In this document: piece after piece, positions 7,867 to 16,737 of the stretch
How positions within the stretch are numbered: the stretch's first letter is position 1
Layout: every line of letters begins with the position of its first letter
NCBI GenBank assembly: GCA_963666895.2
Contig: CAXXNS010000001.1
Location: 310,001 to 374,000 of the forward strand
Length of the DNA stretch: 64,000 nt
Source: G963666895 sp963666895
GTDB lineage: Bacteria > Desulfobacterota > Desulfovibrionia > Desulfovibrionales > Desulfovibrionaceae
Reading direction: 5' to 3'
Position numbers and translations under genes: made by a program
Notes under the pieces: generated by a model
Databases searched by the model: none
Seen by the model: only the letters and a program-made list of their open reading frames with translations
What the model was told of the DNA's origin: nothing

Positions 7867-10800
7867 TCCTTCTTGAGCACGGGAATCAGCCGGTCCAGCT
7901 CGTGCGCGAGTTGGGGCAGATGCTTCTTGGCCCGGTCCACGTCCTTCTCCCGACAGGCCTTCTCCAACAGGTAGGCCGCCTCACGGCAGGGGTCGGCCCC
8001 GATCATGGCGCAGTTGCCCTTGAGGGAGTGGGCGGCCAGGGTTGCCTGCTCCAGGTCGCCCGATTCCAGGCCTTCCCGCAGCCGGTCCAGCTTCTCTTCC
8101 CAGGACTCCAGGAACATGGCGCAGGCCTGGGCGTGGATGTTCACGTCGCCGGCCAACCGCTCGATGGCCTCGGCCCTGCTGACAAGGGGATGTTCTTCCA
8201 AGGTGTCGAAGTCCTCCTGGGCCACGCTCGCCTCCAATCCGGGCGGCGGGGCCTCGTCCGCCCAACCCAGCAGCCGGACAAGATCCTTGAAGACCACCGG
8301 CTTGGACAGATAGTCGTTCATGCCCGCTTCCAGGCTCTTCTCACGATACCCTGTCAGGGCATGGGCTGTCATGGCGATAATGGGCACCTCGCTGGCTTCC
8401 TTGCCCGCCTCTCCGGCCCGGATGCGCCGGGTGGCCTCCAGGCCGTCCATGTCCGGCATCTCCAGGTCCATGAGCACGGTGTCGAAACTCATTTCCCGCA
8501 GGGCCTCCAATGCCTCCTGCCCGTTCTCGGCCAGGGTCATGCGGTGCCCCAACTTGTTCAGCAGCGCCCGGGCCACGCTGACGTTGGCCGCGTTGTCCTC
8601 CACCAGGAGGATGTGCTGGGGCTGGCCCTTTTGCGAGGGCTGGGCCGCGCGTCTGGTGGGCTTGATCCGCTCCGGGTCGCCCACCTGGAAGGGCACGGTG
8701 AAGGAGAACTCGCTGCCCTGCCCCTCCACGCTCTCCACCTTCATGGTCCCGCCCATGAGCTCCACCAGTTGGCGGGAGATGGCCAGGCCCAGGCCCGTGC
8801 CGCCGAACTTCCTGGTGATGGTGCCGTCGGCCTGGGTGAACATCTCGAAAACGTTCTCCATCTTGTCCGCCGGGATGCCGATGCCCGTGTCCGAGACGCG
8901 GAAGGTGATCTCGATGTTGGGGGAATCGTCCGGGCCGAGCTCCTTGCGGTCCTCAAGGGCGCAGGAGCGCTCCTTGCAGTAGGCGCAGACGTGTACGCCC
9001 CCCTGGAGCGTGAACTTGATGGCGTTGCCCACCAGGTTGACGATGACCTGCCGCAGCCGGGCCGGATCGCCGCGCACGTAGCGCAGGTGGTCCCCCTCCA
9101 GCACCAGGTCCAGGCTCAGCCCCTTGGAGGCGGCCTGGTATTCCAGGGCCAGCACGGTGGACCGGATCAGCTCCACCAGGTCGAAGTCCACGCTCTCCAG
9201 TTCGAGGCGCCCGGACTCCACCCGGGAGATGTCCAGGATGTTGTTGATGACCTCCAGCAGGTGGGCGGCCGAATACCCGGCCACGTCCAGGTAGCCGCGC
9301 TGCTCGTCGGTCAGGTCGGAATACCGGGCCATCTCGATCATGTTGATGATGGCGTTCATGGGGGTGCGGATCTCGTGGCTCATGGTGGCCAGGAACTGGC
9401 TCTTGGCCCGGCTGGCCTCCTCGGCCTCCTCCTTGGCCCGCACCAGCTGCGCCTCGAAGTGGGCCCGCTGCAGGGACAGAGCCAGGAGCCCTGCCAGCCG
9501 CTGGGCCACGCGCCGGTCCGACTCGGAAAAGCCCTGCGGTGCGTTGGCCAGCACGATCTGGCCGACCAGCTTGTCGTTGATGACCGCGGGCACGGCCAGA
9601 CAGTTCTTGATGCCGCAGTCCTCGTGCGGAAGCTCGAAAAATGCCGAACGGGAACCGAACTCGTTGCTCATGTACGGTTCATGGGTTTCCAGAATCCAGT
9701 TCCAGAACCCGCAACGGCGGTCGAACAGCAGGCTCTCCCCACCGTTCCGGCACACGTCCCACCGCTCGTGGCTCCTGGCCTGGGCGAGAATCTCCCCGGT
9801 TTCCGGGTGCAGGATGCCCACGAAACCGTACTTGAACCCGATGAGATCCCCGGCCGTGTCCAGGGCCAGCCTGCTGACCTTGTCCAGGTGGTGCTCGGTG
9901 AGCAGCTTGCTGGACAGCACGCTCATCCTGGAATCCAAAATCTGCTGGCGCTCCAGGGCCAGCTCCGCCCTGCGCCGCTCGGTCTCGTCCAGGACCACGC
10001 CCTCGTGGGACAGGGGCCGTCCGGTGCGGTCCAGCTCCATCTCCCCGAGCATGCGCAGGAAACGCACCTCGCCGTTGGCCCGGAGGATGCGGAAGGTGTA
10101 CTCGTACTCGGCCACGCCCTTCTCCAGGGCGTTGAGCAGCTCGGGCAGCAGGTACAGGTCGTCCGGATGCACGTATTCGGTCAGGAGCATCAGGTCGGGC
10201 TGCGTGGTGTCCCGGTCCAGGCCGAATATGGTGTACATCTGGTCGGACCAGTAGCCCTCGTCCGTGACCAGGTCGCGGTAGTAGCTGCCCAGGTTGGCGA
10301 TGCTCTGGGCGCGCTCCAGGTTGGCCCGCTCGCGGCGCAGCTCCTCCTCCACCAGCTTGCGGTCGCTGTAGTCGCGGACGATGGCCCAATACCCCGAGGG
10401 GTTGCCCTCCTCGTCCCGCGTCAGGTGGGTGCGCACCGCCACCGGCACGGCGTGCCCGTCCTTGTGCCGGTACTCCTTTTCGTAGACGTCGGAGAATCCC
10501 CGGACCGACACCTGATTCATGAGCATGTTGTCCGTCAACGGAACCCAGCGGGCCGGAGTAAGGTCGCGGATGTTGAGCCTGCCCAGGTTCTCCTCGTCGT
10601 AACCCAGAAGGTTCCTGAAGGCCGGATTCCATTCCAGGAGGTTCCACTCCAGGTCCGTGACCAGAAAACCGTCCCGCATGGACTCGTACAGGGAGCGATA
10701 GCGCCGCTCGGACGCGGCCAGGGCCTGACTGAACTGCACCCGGTCCGTGACGTCGTGGGAAACGCTCAGGGCGCGGTCGATCTCGCCCTTGGCGTTCCGC

Positions 10801-11552
10801 AACGGGCCCAGGGTGACCTCCCAGTACTGGGGTTCGATCCGGCCGGGCGTGACTTTCTTCTCGCCCTCGAAGATGACCGTTTCCCCCTTCAGGGCCAGTT
10901 GGAAGGCCTTGCGGGAATCGTCCTCGGCATTGGTTCCCTTCCACAGGGCCACGAAGTCCTGGCCGATGAGGCCCTCGGACTGGGCCGCGCCCAGCAGTCG
11001 GCGGCCGGTCTCGTTGAGAAAGACCACCTTGCCGTCCCGGTCCAGCACCTTGATGCAGCTGGGACTGGCCTCCAGCACGCTGTGGCTGAAGGACTCGGCC
11101 TCCTTGCGGCGGCTGATGTTGCGCAGGATGCTCAACCGGCCGGGTTCACCCTCAAGAGATATTCTGGTGGAGCGAATCTCGAAGGGTGTGACCGTGCCGT
11201 TCTTGTGGATCAGGTCGGCCTCGAAGGTCAGATCGCCCTTTTCCTGGACGCCCTGGGCAACGGATTCGACGATGTGCTTGTGGTTGGGAGCCAGGAGATC
11301 CCTGCTCGTCATCCCCTTGAGTTCTTCGCGCGTGTAGCCGAACTGCTCGCAGACGGCCTCGTTGAAGTCCACCAGACGGCCCTGGAAATCGAGCACGAAC
11401 ACGGGGTCGCTCACGGCCTCCATCACCAAGCCGCCCAGCAGCCCCTCGGTCCCTGCGGACAAAACTTTACCTTTTTTGTCAACAGGCTTTCGACGACGGG
11501 ATGCCTCGGCACCCTCGCCTTGCAAAGGCGATGAACGCTTCTTGTTAGCCAT
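7863..11552 (-). CDS. Soluble hybrid sensor histidine kinase (4 PAS, GAF, HisKA, HATPase, REC, Hpt)
   Basis: A 1229-residue multi-domain phosphorelay kinase with no membrane segment, so it senses a cytoplasmic signal. In order: PAS near 45-160, 165-290, 290-410 and 415-540 (each ending in an RRK/DR linker), a GAF domain about 555-715, HisKA with phospho-acceptor His726 (ATMSHEIRTPMN), HATPase about 840-985 (NLVGNAIKF; DTGIGIP; GGTGLGLAIS), a receiver about 1000-1120 (LLVEDN; VLMDLEMPDMDG) and a C-terminal Hpt (HSLKGNCAMIG). The ATG at 11552 is preferred over the GTG at 11561 because AAGGGGGG lies 8 bases before it. No cognate regulator is adjacent. Confidence 0.92.
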   Translation of the reverse strand: MANKKRSSPLQGEGAEASRRRKPVDKKGKVLSAGTEGLLGGLVMEAVSDPVFVLDFQGRLVDFNEAVCEQFGYTREELKGMTSRDLLAPNHKHIVESVAQGVQEKGDLTFEADLIHKNGTVTPFEIRSTRISLEGEPGRLSILRNISRRKEAESFSHSVLEASPSCIKVLDRDGKVVFLNETGRRLLGAAQSEGLIGQDFVALWKGTNAEDDSRKAFQLALKGETVIFEGEKKVTPGRIEPQYWEVTLGPLRNAKGEIDRALSVSHDVTDRVQFSQALAASERRYRSLYESMRDGFLVTDLEWNLLEWNPAFRNLLGYDEENLGRLNIRDLTPARWVPLTDNMLMNQVSVRGFSDVYEKEYRHKDGHAVPVAVRTHLTRDEEGNPSGYWAIVRDYSDRKLVEEELRRERANLERAQSIANLGSYYRDLVTDEGYWSDQMYTIFGLDRDTTQPDLMLLTEYVHPDDLYLLPELLNALEKGVAEYEYTFRILRANGEVRFLRMLGEMELDRTGRPLSHEGVVLDETERRRAELALERQQILDSRMSVLSSKLLTEHHLDKVSRLALDTAGDLIGFKYGFVGILHPETGEILAQARSHERWDVCRNGGESLLFDRRCGFWNWILETHEPYMSNEFGSRSAFFELPHEDCGIKNCLAVPAVINDKLVGQIVLANAPQGFSESDRRVAQRLAGLLALSLQRAHFEAQLVRAKEEAEEASRAKSQFLATMSHEIRTPMNAIINMIEMARYSDLTDEQRGYLDVAGYSAAHLLEVINNILDISRVESGRLELESVDFDLVELIRSTVLALEYQAASKGLSLDLVLEGDHLRYVRGDPARLRQVIVNLVGNAIKFTLQGGVHVCAYCKERSCALEDRKELGPDDSPNIEITFRVSDTGIGIPADKMENVFEMFTQADGTITRKFGGTGLGLAISRQLVELMGGTMKVESVEGQGSEFSFTVPFQVGDPERIKPTRRAAQPSQKGQPQHILLVEDNAANVSVARALLNKLGHRMTLAENGQEALEALREMSFDTVLMDLEMPDMDGLEATRRIRAGEAGKEASEVPIIAMTAHALTGYREKSLEAGMNDYLSKPVVFKDLVRLLGWADEAPPPGLEASVAQEDFDTLEEHPLVSRAEAIERLAGDVNIHAQACAMFLESWEEKLDRLREGLESGDLEQATLAAHSLKGNCAMIGADPCREAAYLLEKACREKDVDRAKKHLPQLAHELDRLIPVLKKD

Positions 11553-11599
11553 TACCGCCACCCCCCTTGCGGCCGAATGGCCCCCTCGCTATGGTTTAG

Positions 11600-11624
11600 C
11601 CATAACCCATTTCCATGGTTATGG
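11600..11624. repeat. Inverted repeat upstream of the hybrid kinase gene
   Basis: CCATAACC and GGTTATGG are perfect 8-base arms separated by 9 bases. The site is about 50-70 bases upstream of the kinase start, a good place for an operator. A partial third copy (ATGGTTTAG) starts at 11591. Confidence 0.4.
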
Positions 11625-11659
11625 AAACTACCCTGTCGAAAAAAAAACGACACAAATTC

Positions 11660-11709
11660 AAGAAAACTACTCGCCGGGGCGGAGCAAGAGATCGTGCTCG
11701 CCGGGCGAG
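11660..11709 (-). terminator. Composite hairpin downstream of the motB operon
   Basis: Read on the minus strand, CTCGCC pairs with a distal GGCGAG and an inner GAGCA pairs with TGCTC, with TAGTTTTC following. CTCGCCGGG occurs twice here (11670-11678 and 11697-11705), the second within the perfect palindrome CTCGCCGGGCGAG. It lies about 95 bases beyond the last gene of the STAS-mot operon and could end its transcript. Confidence 0.4.
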
Positions 11710-11802
11710 AGAACACATTGCCGCACTCCTCATAAAGAACCTGTCAACTGACTGTTTTCGATGGATTTAAATATTGACAAAAATGATCCCGACCGGGGCC
11801 GG

Positions 11803-12561
11803 CTACCAGTTTGCCAGGGCCGGGGGCTGGAAAAAGAACTCCACCCGGCGGTTGGCGGCCTGGTTTTCCTCGCTGATGCTGGGCAACAGGGGGTCCGAAC
11901 TGCCGTACCCCACGGCCCGAAGCCGGTCAGCCGACACCGAGGAATGTTCCAGGATGAAACGCAGGCAGGCGGCCGCCCGGACCGCGGAGAGCTCCCAGTT
12001 CTTGTCCAGCAGGTCCGGGCCCAGATTCTCGCCGTCGGTATGGCCCCGCACCGTGAGCTTGAACTCCGATTGCATCAGGGTCTCCACCACCTGGACCAGC
12101 ACGGTGATGGCCTCGGGATCCAGTTCCGACGACCCGGGCTGGAACATGGCCTTGTTGGAGACCCGCAGGGTGATGCCGGTGGACTCGGTCTGCACCGAGG
12201 CGTCCTGGGTCAGGTTCTCCTCGGTCACGAACTTGTTGAGGGTGGTGGACAGCTGCCTGATCTCCTCCTCGGTCTCCCGGGTGCTCTGGAACTCCTTGCT
12301 CATGTCCGAGTACGGAACCTCGGTGGCCTCGGTCATGTCCTCCTGCACGCCAAAGGCCTTGGCCATGGCCCCCTTGAGCATGTGGAAGTTGGCCACGTCC
12401 TGGTTGGTGAAGGAGAGCAGGAGCACGAAGAAGCAGAGCAGGAGCGTGACCATGTCCGCAAAGGTGGCCATCCAACCCGGGATGCCCTCCTCGTGTGGAG
12501 GCGGTTCTTCCGGGGGAAGCTGGACGATGAGGACGTCCTCGGCGCTCTTCTTCTTGGCCAC
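11803..12561 (-). CDS. MotB-like stator protein (OmpA peptidoglycan-binding), paralogue 2
   Basis: A 252-residue inner-membrane protein that anchors a stator to peptidoglycan. The N-terminal cytoplasmic lead ends in GWMATFADMVTLLLCFFVLLLSF, a single membrane helix with the proton- or sodium-binding Asp36. The C-terminal OmpA-like domain is clear (FQPGSSELDPEA; VRGHTDGENLG; NWELSAVRAA; GYGSSDPL; NRRVEFFF). Eight bases separate its start from the stop of a second motB-like gene, which it matches almost exactly through the membrane helix. It is the last gene of the STAS-fapA-motA-motB-motB operon. Confidence 0.9.
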   Translation of the reverse strand: MAKKKSAEDVLIVQLPPEEPPPHEEGIPGWMATFADMVTLLLCFFVLLLSFTNQDVANFHMLKGAMAKAFGVQEDMTEATEVPYSDMSKEFQSTRETEEEIRQLSTTLNKFVTEENLTQDASVQTESTGITLRVSNKAMFQPGSSELDPEAITVLVQVVETLMQSEFKLTVRGHTDGENLGPDLLDKNWELSAVRAAACLRFILEHSSVSADRLRAVGYGSSDPLLPSISEENQAANRRVEFFFQPPALANW

Positions 12562-12569
12562 GTTCCCTC

Positions 12570-13325
12570 CTACCAGGCCACGTCCTTGGCCTTGTGGAAA
12601 TACAGCTCCACCCGCTGGTTCTTGAGCCGGTTCTCTTCCGTGGTGTTGGGCGCCAGGGGCTGGGTCTGAGCGTAGCCCACGGCCTTGAGCCGCTTGCTTT
12701 TGATGCCGCCCACCTCGTTGATGTAGGCCAGGACCTTGGCCGCCCGAGCCGCGGACAGTTCCCAGTTGCTGGGATAGGTCCCGGGCGGGGGCTGGGTGTC
12801 GTCGGTGTGGGCGCGGACCACCAGATGAAGGTCGTATTCCTTGAGCACGGCGATGGCGTCGGTCAGCACCTCGATGGCCGCCGGGGTCAGCTCGGCCGTG
12901 CCGGGCTTGAACAGATAGGCGGACTCGGCCCGCAGGAGCACGCCCTCACGCTCCGGGGACACGCCGGTGTGCTTCCTGATCTGCTCGTCCTCCTTGTCCA
13001 GCAGGGTCTTGATGCGGACCACCACGCCGGCCAGCATCATCTCCTCCTGGCTGGCCGGGGCCGACTTGTCCGGCCGGGAGCTGGTGGTCTCCAGGGCCAT
13101 GCGCTCGCTCTTGACGCGGGGGCTGGCCACGCCAAAGGCGTTCTCCATGGAGCCCAGCATGTCGCGGAACTTGTCCAGGTCCTGCTTGGCAAAGGAAAGG
13201 AGAAGCACGAAGAAACAGAGCAGGAGCGTGACCATGTCCGCGAAGGTGGCCATCCACCCGGGCAGGCCTTCTTCCTGGGGCGGGTAGTCCACCTTCTTCT
13301 TGACGTAGACGACCTTCTTGGCCAC
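12570..13325 (-). CDS. motB: MotB-like stator protein (OmpA peptidoglycan-binding), paralogue 1
   Basis: A 251-residue stator B subunit directly downstream of motA (3-base gap). The single membrane helix GWMATFADMVTLLLCFFVLLLSF carries the conserved ion-binding Asp30. The periplasmic plug and linker region (about 50-130) differs strongly from the neighbouring paralogue, and the OmpA domain follows (YLFKPGTAELTPAA; VRAHTDDTQPP; NWELSAARAAKV; GYAQTQPL; NQRVELYF). In the OmpA motif VRAHTDD replaces the commoner VEGHTD. The two B subunits could form mixed or alternative stators with the one MotA. Confidence 0.9.
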   Translation of the reverse strand: MAKKVVYVKKKVDYPPQEEGLPGWMATFADMVTLLLCFFVLLLSFAKQDLDKFRDMLGSMENAFGVASPRVKSERMALETTSSRPDKSAPASQEEMMLAGVVVRIKTLLDKEDEQIRKHTGVSPEREGVLLRAESAYLFKPGTAELTPAAIEVLTDAIAVLKEYDLHLVVRAHTDDTQPPPGTYPSNWELSAARAAKVLAYINEVGGIKSKRLKAVGYAQTQPLAPNTTEENRLKNQRVELYFHKAKDVAW

Positions 13326-13328
13326 GGC

Positions 13329-14087
13329 CTACCCCTGCTTGCTTTCGCGTATGGCCGGGGAGAGGAAGGCCAGCAACTTGTCCTTGACGATGGACGGGTG
13401 GTCGCCGCGCTGCACCGACAGGACGCCCTCCATCATGATCTCCATGAACAGGGCGTCCTCCTCGCTGCGGGCCTCCAGCTTGCGGGCCAGGGGCAGGAAG
13501 ATGACGTTGGCCAGGACCGCTCCGTAAAAGGTGGTCAGCAGGGCCACGGCCATGGCCGGGCCGATGGCGCCCGGGTCGGAGAGGTTCTGGAGCATGGCCA
13601 CCAGGCCGATGAGGGTGCCGATCATGCCGAAGGCCGGGGCCATGGTGCCCATGCCCTTGAACACGCCCTGTCCCAGCTGGTGGCGGCGTTTCATGAACTG
13701 GATCTCGGTCTCCAGCACCGAACGCACCAACTGCTCCTCGGTGCCGTCGGCCACCATGAGCACCCCCTTTTTCAGGAAGTCGTGCTCCAGGTTGACCTTT
13801 TCCAGGGCCACCAGGCTCTCCTTGCGGGCCAGCTCGGCCAGCTGCACGATCTGCTGGATGATGGCCTGGGGGTCCGGGCTCTTGTACAGCAGGGTCTTCA
13901 AGCCCACCTTGATGGAGCCGATGACCGTGCTCAGGGGGAACATGGTGAAGGCGGCGGTGACGGTGCCGACAACGACCACGATGACCGAGGGGATGTCGAC
14001 GAAGCCGCCCACGTTCCCGCCCAGGACGATGGCGCCGATGATGACGCCCATTCCCCCCACCAGACCGATAAGAGTCGCGATATCCAT
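13329..14087 (-). CDS. motA: MotA/PomA flagellar stator protein
   Basis: A 252-residue stator A subunit with four membrane helices: two near the N-terminus (MDIATLIGLVGGMGVIIGAIVLG; SVIVVVVGTVTAAFTMFP) and two after the cytoplasmic loop (GTMAPAFGMIGTLIGLVAML; AVALLTTFYGAVLANVIFLPLA). The loop has the charged segments that meet the rotor (ARKESLVALEK; FMKRRHQLGQ). MotA length and layout are of the short PomA-like type, which in relatives may be sodium- or proton-driven. It is the third gene of the operon and pairs with one or both following MotB proteins. Confidence 0.93.
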   Translation of the reverse strand: MDIATLIGLVGGMGVIIGAIVLGGNVGGFVDIPSVIVVVVGTVTAAFTMFPLSTVIGSIKVGLKTLLYKSPDPQAIIQQIVQLAELARKESLVALEKVNLEHDFLKKGVLMVADGTEEQLVRSVLETEIQFMKRRHQLGQGVFKGMGTMAPAFGMIGTLIGLVAMLQNLSDPGAIGPAMAVALLTTFYGAVLANVIFLPLARKLEARSEEDALFMEIMMEGVLSVQRGDHPSIVKDKLLAFLSPAIRESKQG

Positions 14088-14093
14088 ATGGGA

Positions 14094-15212
14094 TCACTTT
14101 TCCACAGCCGGGGACAGGACCCGGATTTCATTGTCCTTGAACATAAAACAAACGTCCTCGATCTCCTCGTCCACCTTGTGGTAGGCGGGGCCGATGCTGA
14201 TCTCCACGCCGGGCTTCACCGCGCCCAGGACCATGACCTTGCAGGTGTCCAGGGTCTCGGTGGCCTTGATGCGCTCCCACACGGCCACCTTGCGCTCCAG
14301 CAGGGAGTCAAGGACGTCCTGCGTCACCCGAATGCGCCCGGCCAGCTCGCGGGCGTGGGTCTCGCTCTTGGCCGCCTCGATCTTGAGCTCGGCCAGTTCG
14401 TTTCTCAGTTCCTTGATCCGCACGTTGAGCTTCTGGTCCACGTACAAAAGCATGGGGTCGTATCCGGCCACCACCCGGGTGGCGGCCCCGATGCCGCCGC
14501 CGAGCTGGCCGCCGATGTAGGCATAGCGGAGGCAGTGGACCTCGCCGCCGGTGAGCCGGCCCTTCACGGCCAGCTTGTTGCCCGCGAACACGCTGTTGTG
14601 CAGGGCCGCGCCCTCGATGAGCACGTTCTCCCGGGCCACCAGGATGGCGTTCTCGGCGAACGAGGCCCTGATGCTGCCGTGGGCCTGGACGTTGGCCTCG
14701 TTGCCGCCCTTGATGCCCGCCTCGCAGACCACGTCGCCCATGGCCGTGACCCTGGCCCCCTCCATGGTGCCCTTGATGCGCACGTCCACGGCCCGCAGCC
14801 GGAACCCGGAGCGCACCCCGCCGTGGACCACCAGGTTGCCCACGAAGGCCACGTTGCCGGTGTTGAAGTCCACGTCGCGGCGGACGTTCAGGAGCCCCTT
14901 GACCGATATCCGGCCTTCCTCGTCGTAGTAGACGTACCCGTTCTTGGCGGCCAGCAGGTACTCGGGACGCGAGGGGTCCACCCGGGTGCCGGGCCCGGCC
15001 GGAAAGGCCGGTTCCTCCAGCACGAAACGCTCCTCCGCGGGCCCGGCCGGGTTCCGGTCCAGGTCCACCAGCTCGGCCAGCACCTGGTCCGCGACCACGT
15101 TCTGCACGTAGCCCAGGTCGTAGTGGTCCACGCTGCCGTCGGCCCGTTCCTTGGGCGCCAGGTGGAGGTGGTCGAAATCGGGATCGAAATGGTGTTTGAG
15201 CAGATATGGCAT
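14094..15212 (-). CDS. FapA (DUF342) family protein
   Basis: A 372-residue cytoplasmic protein of the FapA family. The middle (about 90-250) is built of short repeated strands rich in G, V and N (GLLNVRRDVDFNTGNVAFVGNLVVHGGV; DVRIKGTMEGARVTAMGDVVCEAGIKG), as expected for a right-handed beta-helix. It is followed by a coiled coil (IKELRNELAELKIEAAKSETHARELAGRI) and a small C-terminal beta region. FapA proteins occur beside chemotaxis and motility genes; in Vibrio FapA affects glucose-dependent control of cell polarity and flagella. The 6-base gap to motA indicates one transcript. Confidence 0.82.
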   Translation of the reverse strand: MPYLLKHHFDPDFDHLHLAPKERADGSVDHYDLGYVQNVVADQVLAELVDLDRNPAGPAEERFVLEEPAFPAGPGTRVDPSRPEYLLAAKNGYVYYDEEGRISVKGLLNVRRDVDFNTGNVAFVGNLVVHGGVRSGFRLRAVDVRIKGTMEGARVTAMGDVVCEAGIKGGNEANVQAHGSIRASFAENAILVARENVLIEGAALHNSVFAGNKLAVKGRLTGGEVHCLRYAYIGGQLGGGIGAATRVVAGYDPMLLYVDQKLNVRIKELRNELAELKIEAAKSETHARELAGRIRVTQDVLDSLLERKVAVWERIKATETLDTCKVMVLGAVKPGVEISIGPAYHKVDEEIEDVCFMFKDNEIRVLSPAVEK

Positions 15213-15219
15213 GGCGGCG

Positions 15220-15570
15220 TCAGCGGGCCTCCATGAGCTTGACGTCCAATTCCCCCTCGTCGTGGGCCGTGATGAAGAAATCCAAAAGCTTGACCAGCTC
15301 CAGGGTCTTTTTCACCCGGTCGCCCACGTTGAGCAGGGCGAACCGTTTGCCCGCCCCGTAGACCTTGCTGTTGAGCGCCACCAGGGTGCCGATGCCCGTG
15401 GAATCCATGAAGGGCACGTCGGCCAGGTCCACCACCAGGACCTCGAAGACATGCTCCTGGAGCATGGCCTCCACCTTGCGGCGCAGTTCTGCGGCCACGT
15501 CGAACGTGACTTCTCCGGCCAAATGGAGATACAGCCGTTCAGCCCGTTGATCTACCCGAAATTGCTCCAT
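15220..15570 (-). CDS. STAS-domain anti-sigma-factor antagonist-like protein
   Basis: A 116-residue single STAS domain of the SpoIIAA type. The phosphorylatable serine lies in VPFMDSTGIGTLVALN, followed by GKRFALLNVGDRVKKTLELVKLLDFF, the usual second half of the fold. Such proteins bind a partner switch kinase or anti-sigma factor, and phosphorylation of the serine breaks the complex. The ATG at 15570 has GGAGG 5 bases upstream; the frame is open to 15648 but without domain content. It is the first gene of the operon with fapA and the stator genes, and no partner kinase is nearby. Confidence 0.9.
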   Translation of the reverse strand: MEQFRVDQRAERLYLHLAGEVTFDVAAELRRKVEAMLQEHVFEVLVVDLADVPFMDSTGIGTLVALNSKVYGAGKRFALLNVGDRVKKTLELVKLLDFFITAHDEGELDVKLMEAR

Positions 15571-15650
15571 GTATGCCTCCGCTCGTCCAGCGCAAGGCCC
15601 CCCCGCGCACGGTTCTCGTTTGTACCTTGCTGGTAGAAAAATGTCCATGC

Positions 15651-15680
15651 TTGACTTGTTTTTATATGGTAATGCATGAT
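15651..15680 (+). promoter_or_regulatory. Possible sigma-70 promoter for ispH
   Basis: TTGACT at 15651 and CATGAT at 15675 have an 18-base spacer, in an AT-rich patch about 90 bases before ispH. The fit is moderate. Confidence 0.3.
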
Positions 15681-15768
15681 TTCATGCCATCGAAACCCTG
15701 AAACCGTTGCAATGACCGGCCCGCCGCATTAAACGAGCCGCTGAACACGACAGCGAGGATTTTGAGAT

Positions 15769-16620
15769 ATGCGCGTCATCCTGGCCGAAACGGCCGGCTT
15801 CTGCATGGGCGTGGACCTGGCCCTGACCAAGCTGGACGAACTGATCCTGGAGGATTCGGACGCCCCGCTCTACACCCTGGGTCCCATCATACACAACCCC
15901 CAGGTGCTCCAGCGGTACGAGGCCCGGGGCGTGCGCGTGGCCGAGGGGCCCGAGGACCTGCCCCCGGGCTCGCGGGTGGTCATCCGCGCCCACGGCATCC
16001 CCAGGGATCTGGAGGCCCGGCTGCACGAGGCGGGCATCCAGGTGGAGGACGCCACCTGCCCGCGGGTCAAGAAGGCCCAGGTGCTCATCCGCCGCCACAC
16101 CGGCGAGGACGAGGGCCGGACCCTGCTCCTGTATGGCGAGGCCGACCATCCCGAGGTGCGCGGCCTGCTCTCCTATGCCGAGAACGACACCCTGGTCTTC
16201 GGCTCCCGGGCCGAGTTCGAGGCCCTGAACCTGCCGCCGGGCCGCTACGTGCTGGCCGCCCAAACCACCCAGGACAAGGCCGAGTTCAACGAACTGGTGG
16301 ACTCCCTGGAGGAACGGGAAGACCTGGACGTGATCGTGCTCCAGACCATCTGCGACGCCACCAAGCTCAGGCAGCGCGAGGCCATGGACATCGCCGGGGC
16401 CGTGGACGCCATGGTGGTGGTGGGCGGGCGCATGAGCGGCAACACCCGCCGCCTGGTCCAGGTCTCCGGCGCGCAGGGCGTGGACTGCTTTCACGTGGAG
16501 ATCCCCGAGGAGCTGCCCCTGGACAAGCTGCGCGGACACCAGGTAGTGGGCCTGACCGCGGGCGCCTCCACCCCGGCCGACCTCATCGCCGCGGTGCGCC
16601 GGACCCTTGAAGAACTCTAA
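15769..16620 (+). CDS. ispH: 4-hydroxy-3-methylbut-2-enyl diphosphate reductase
   Basis: Last enzyme of the MEP isoprenoid pathway: it reduces HMBPP to IPP and DMAPP using an iron-sulfur cluster. The three cluster cysteines are Cys12 (AGFCMGV), Cys97 (DATCPRVKKAQ) and Cys195 (TICDATKLRQ). Substrate-binding motifs include IHNPQVLQRYEARGVRV, RAHGIP and SGNTRRL. The 283-residue length is normal. It is a single gene here; ispG, ispA and dxs lie together 15 kb downstream. Confidence 0.96.
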   Translation: MRVILAETAGFCMGVDLALTKLDELILEDSDAPLYTLGPIIHNPQVLQRYEARGVRVAEGPEDLPPGSRVVIRAHGIPRDLEARLHEAGIQVEDATCPRVKKAQVLIRRHTGEDEGRTLLLYGEADHPEVRGLLSYAENDTLVFGSRAEFEALNLPPGRYVLAAQTTQDKAEFNELVDSLEEREDLDVIVLQTICDATKLRQREAMDIAGAVDAMVVVGGRMSGNTRRLVQVSGAQGVDCFHVEIPEELPLDKLRGHQVVGLTAGASTPADLIAAVRRTLEEL

Positions 16621-16737
16621 ATATCCCGCATAGACAGCCGAACGCTTCTCCGGCGTTTTGCTCTTTCTTTGTTACGATTCCCCTCACCCCTTGACCTTTG
16701 CTCCGTTGTATGTCAAACGGACGCTTCAATCTTATGT

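Noticed and set aside
7677..11534. A 1285-codon plus-strand open frame opposite the large hybrid kinase gene
   Set aside because: It lies antisense to a protein with clear PAS, GAF, HisKA, HATPase, receiver and Hpt motifs. High G+C leaves stops rare in the mirrored frame, and the peptide is biased to H, V, L, G and Q without domains.
11670..11705. Direct repeat CTCGCCGGG (two copies, 27 bases apart) as a CRISPR or attachment site
   Set aside because: Only two short copies exist, and both are explained as parts of a hairpin behind the motB gene.
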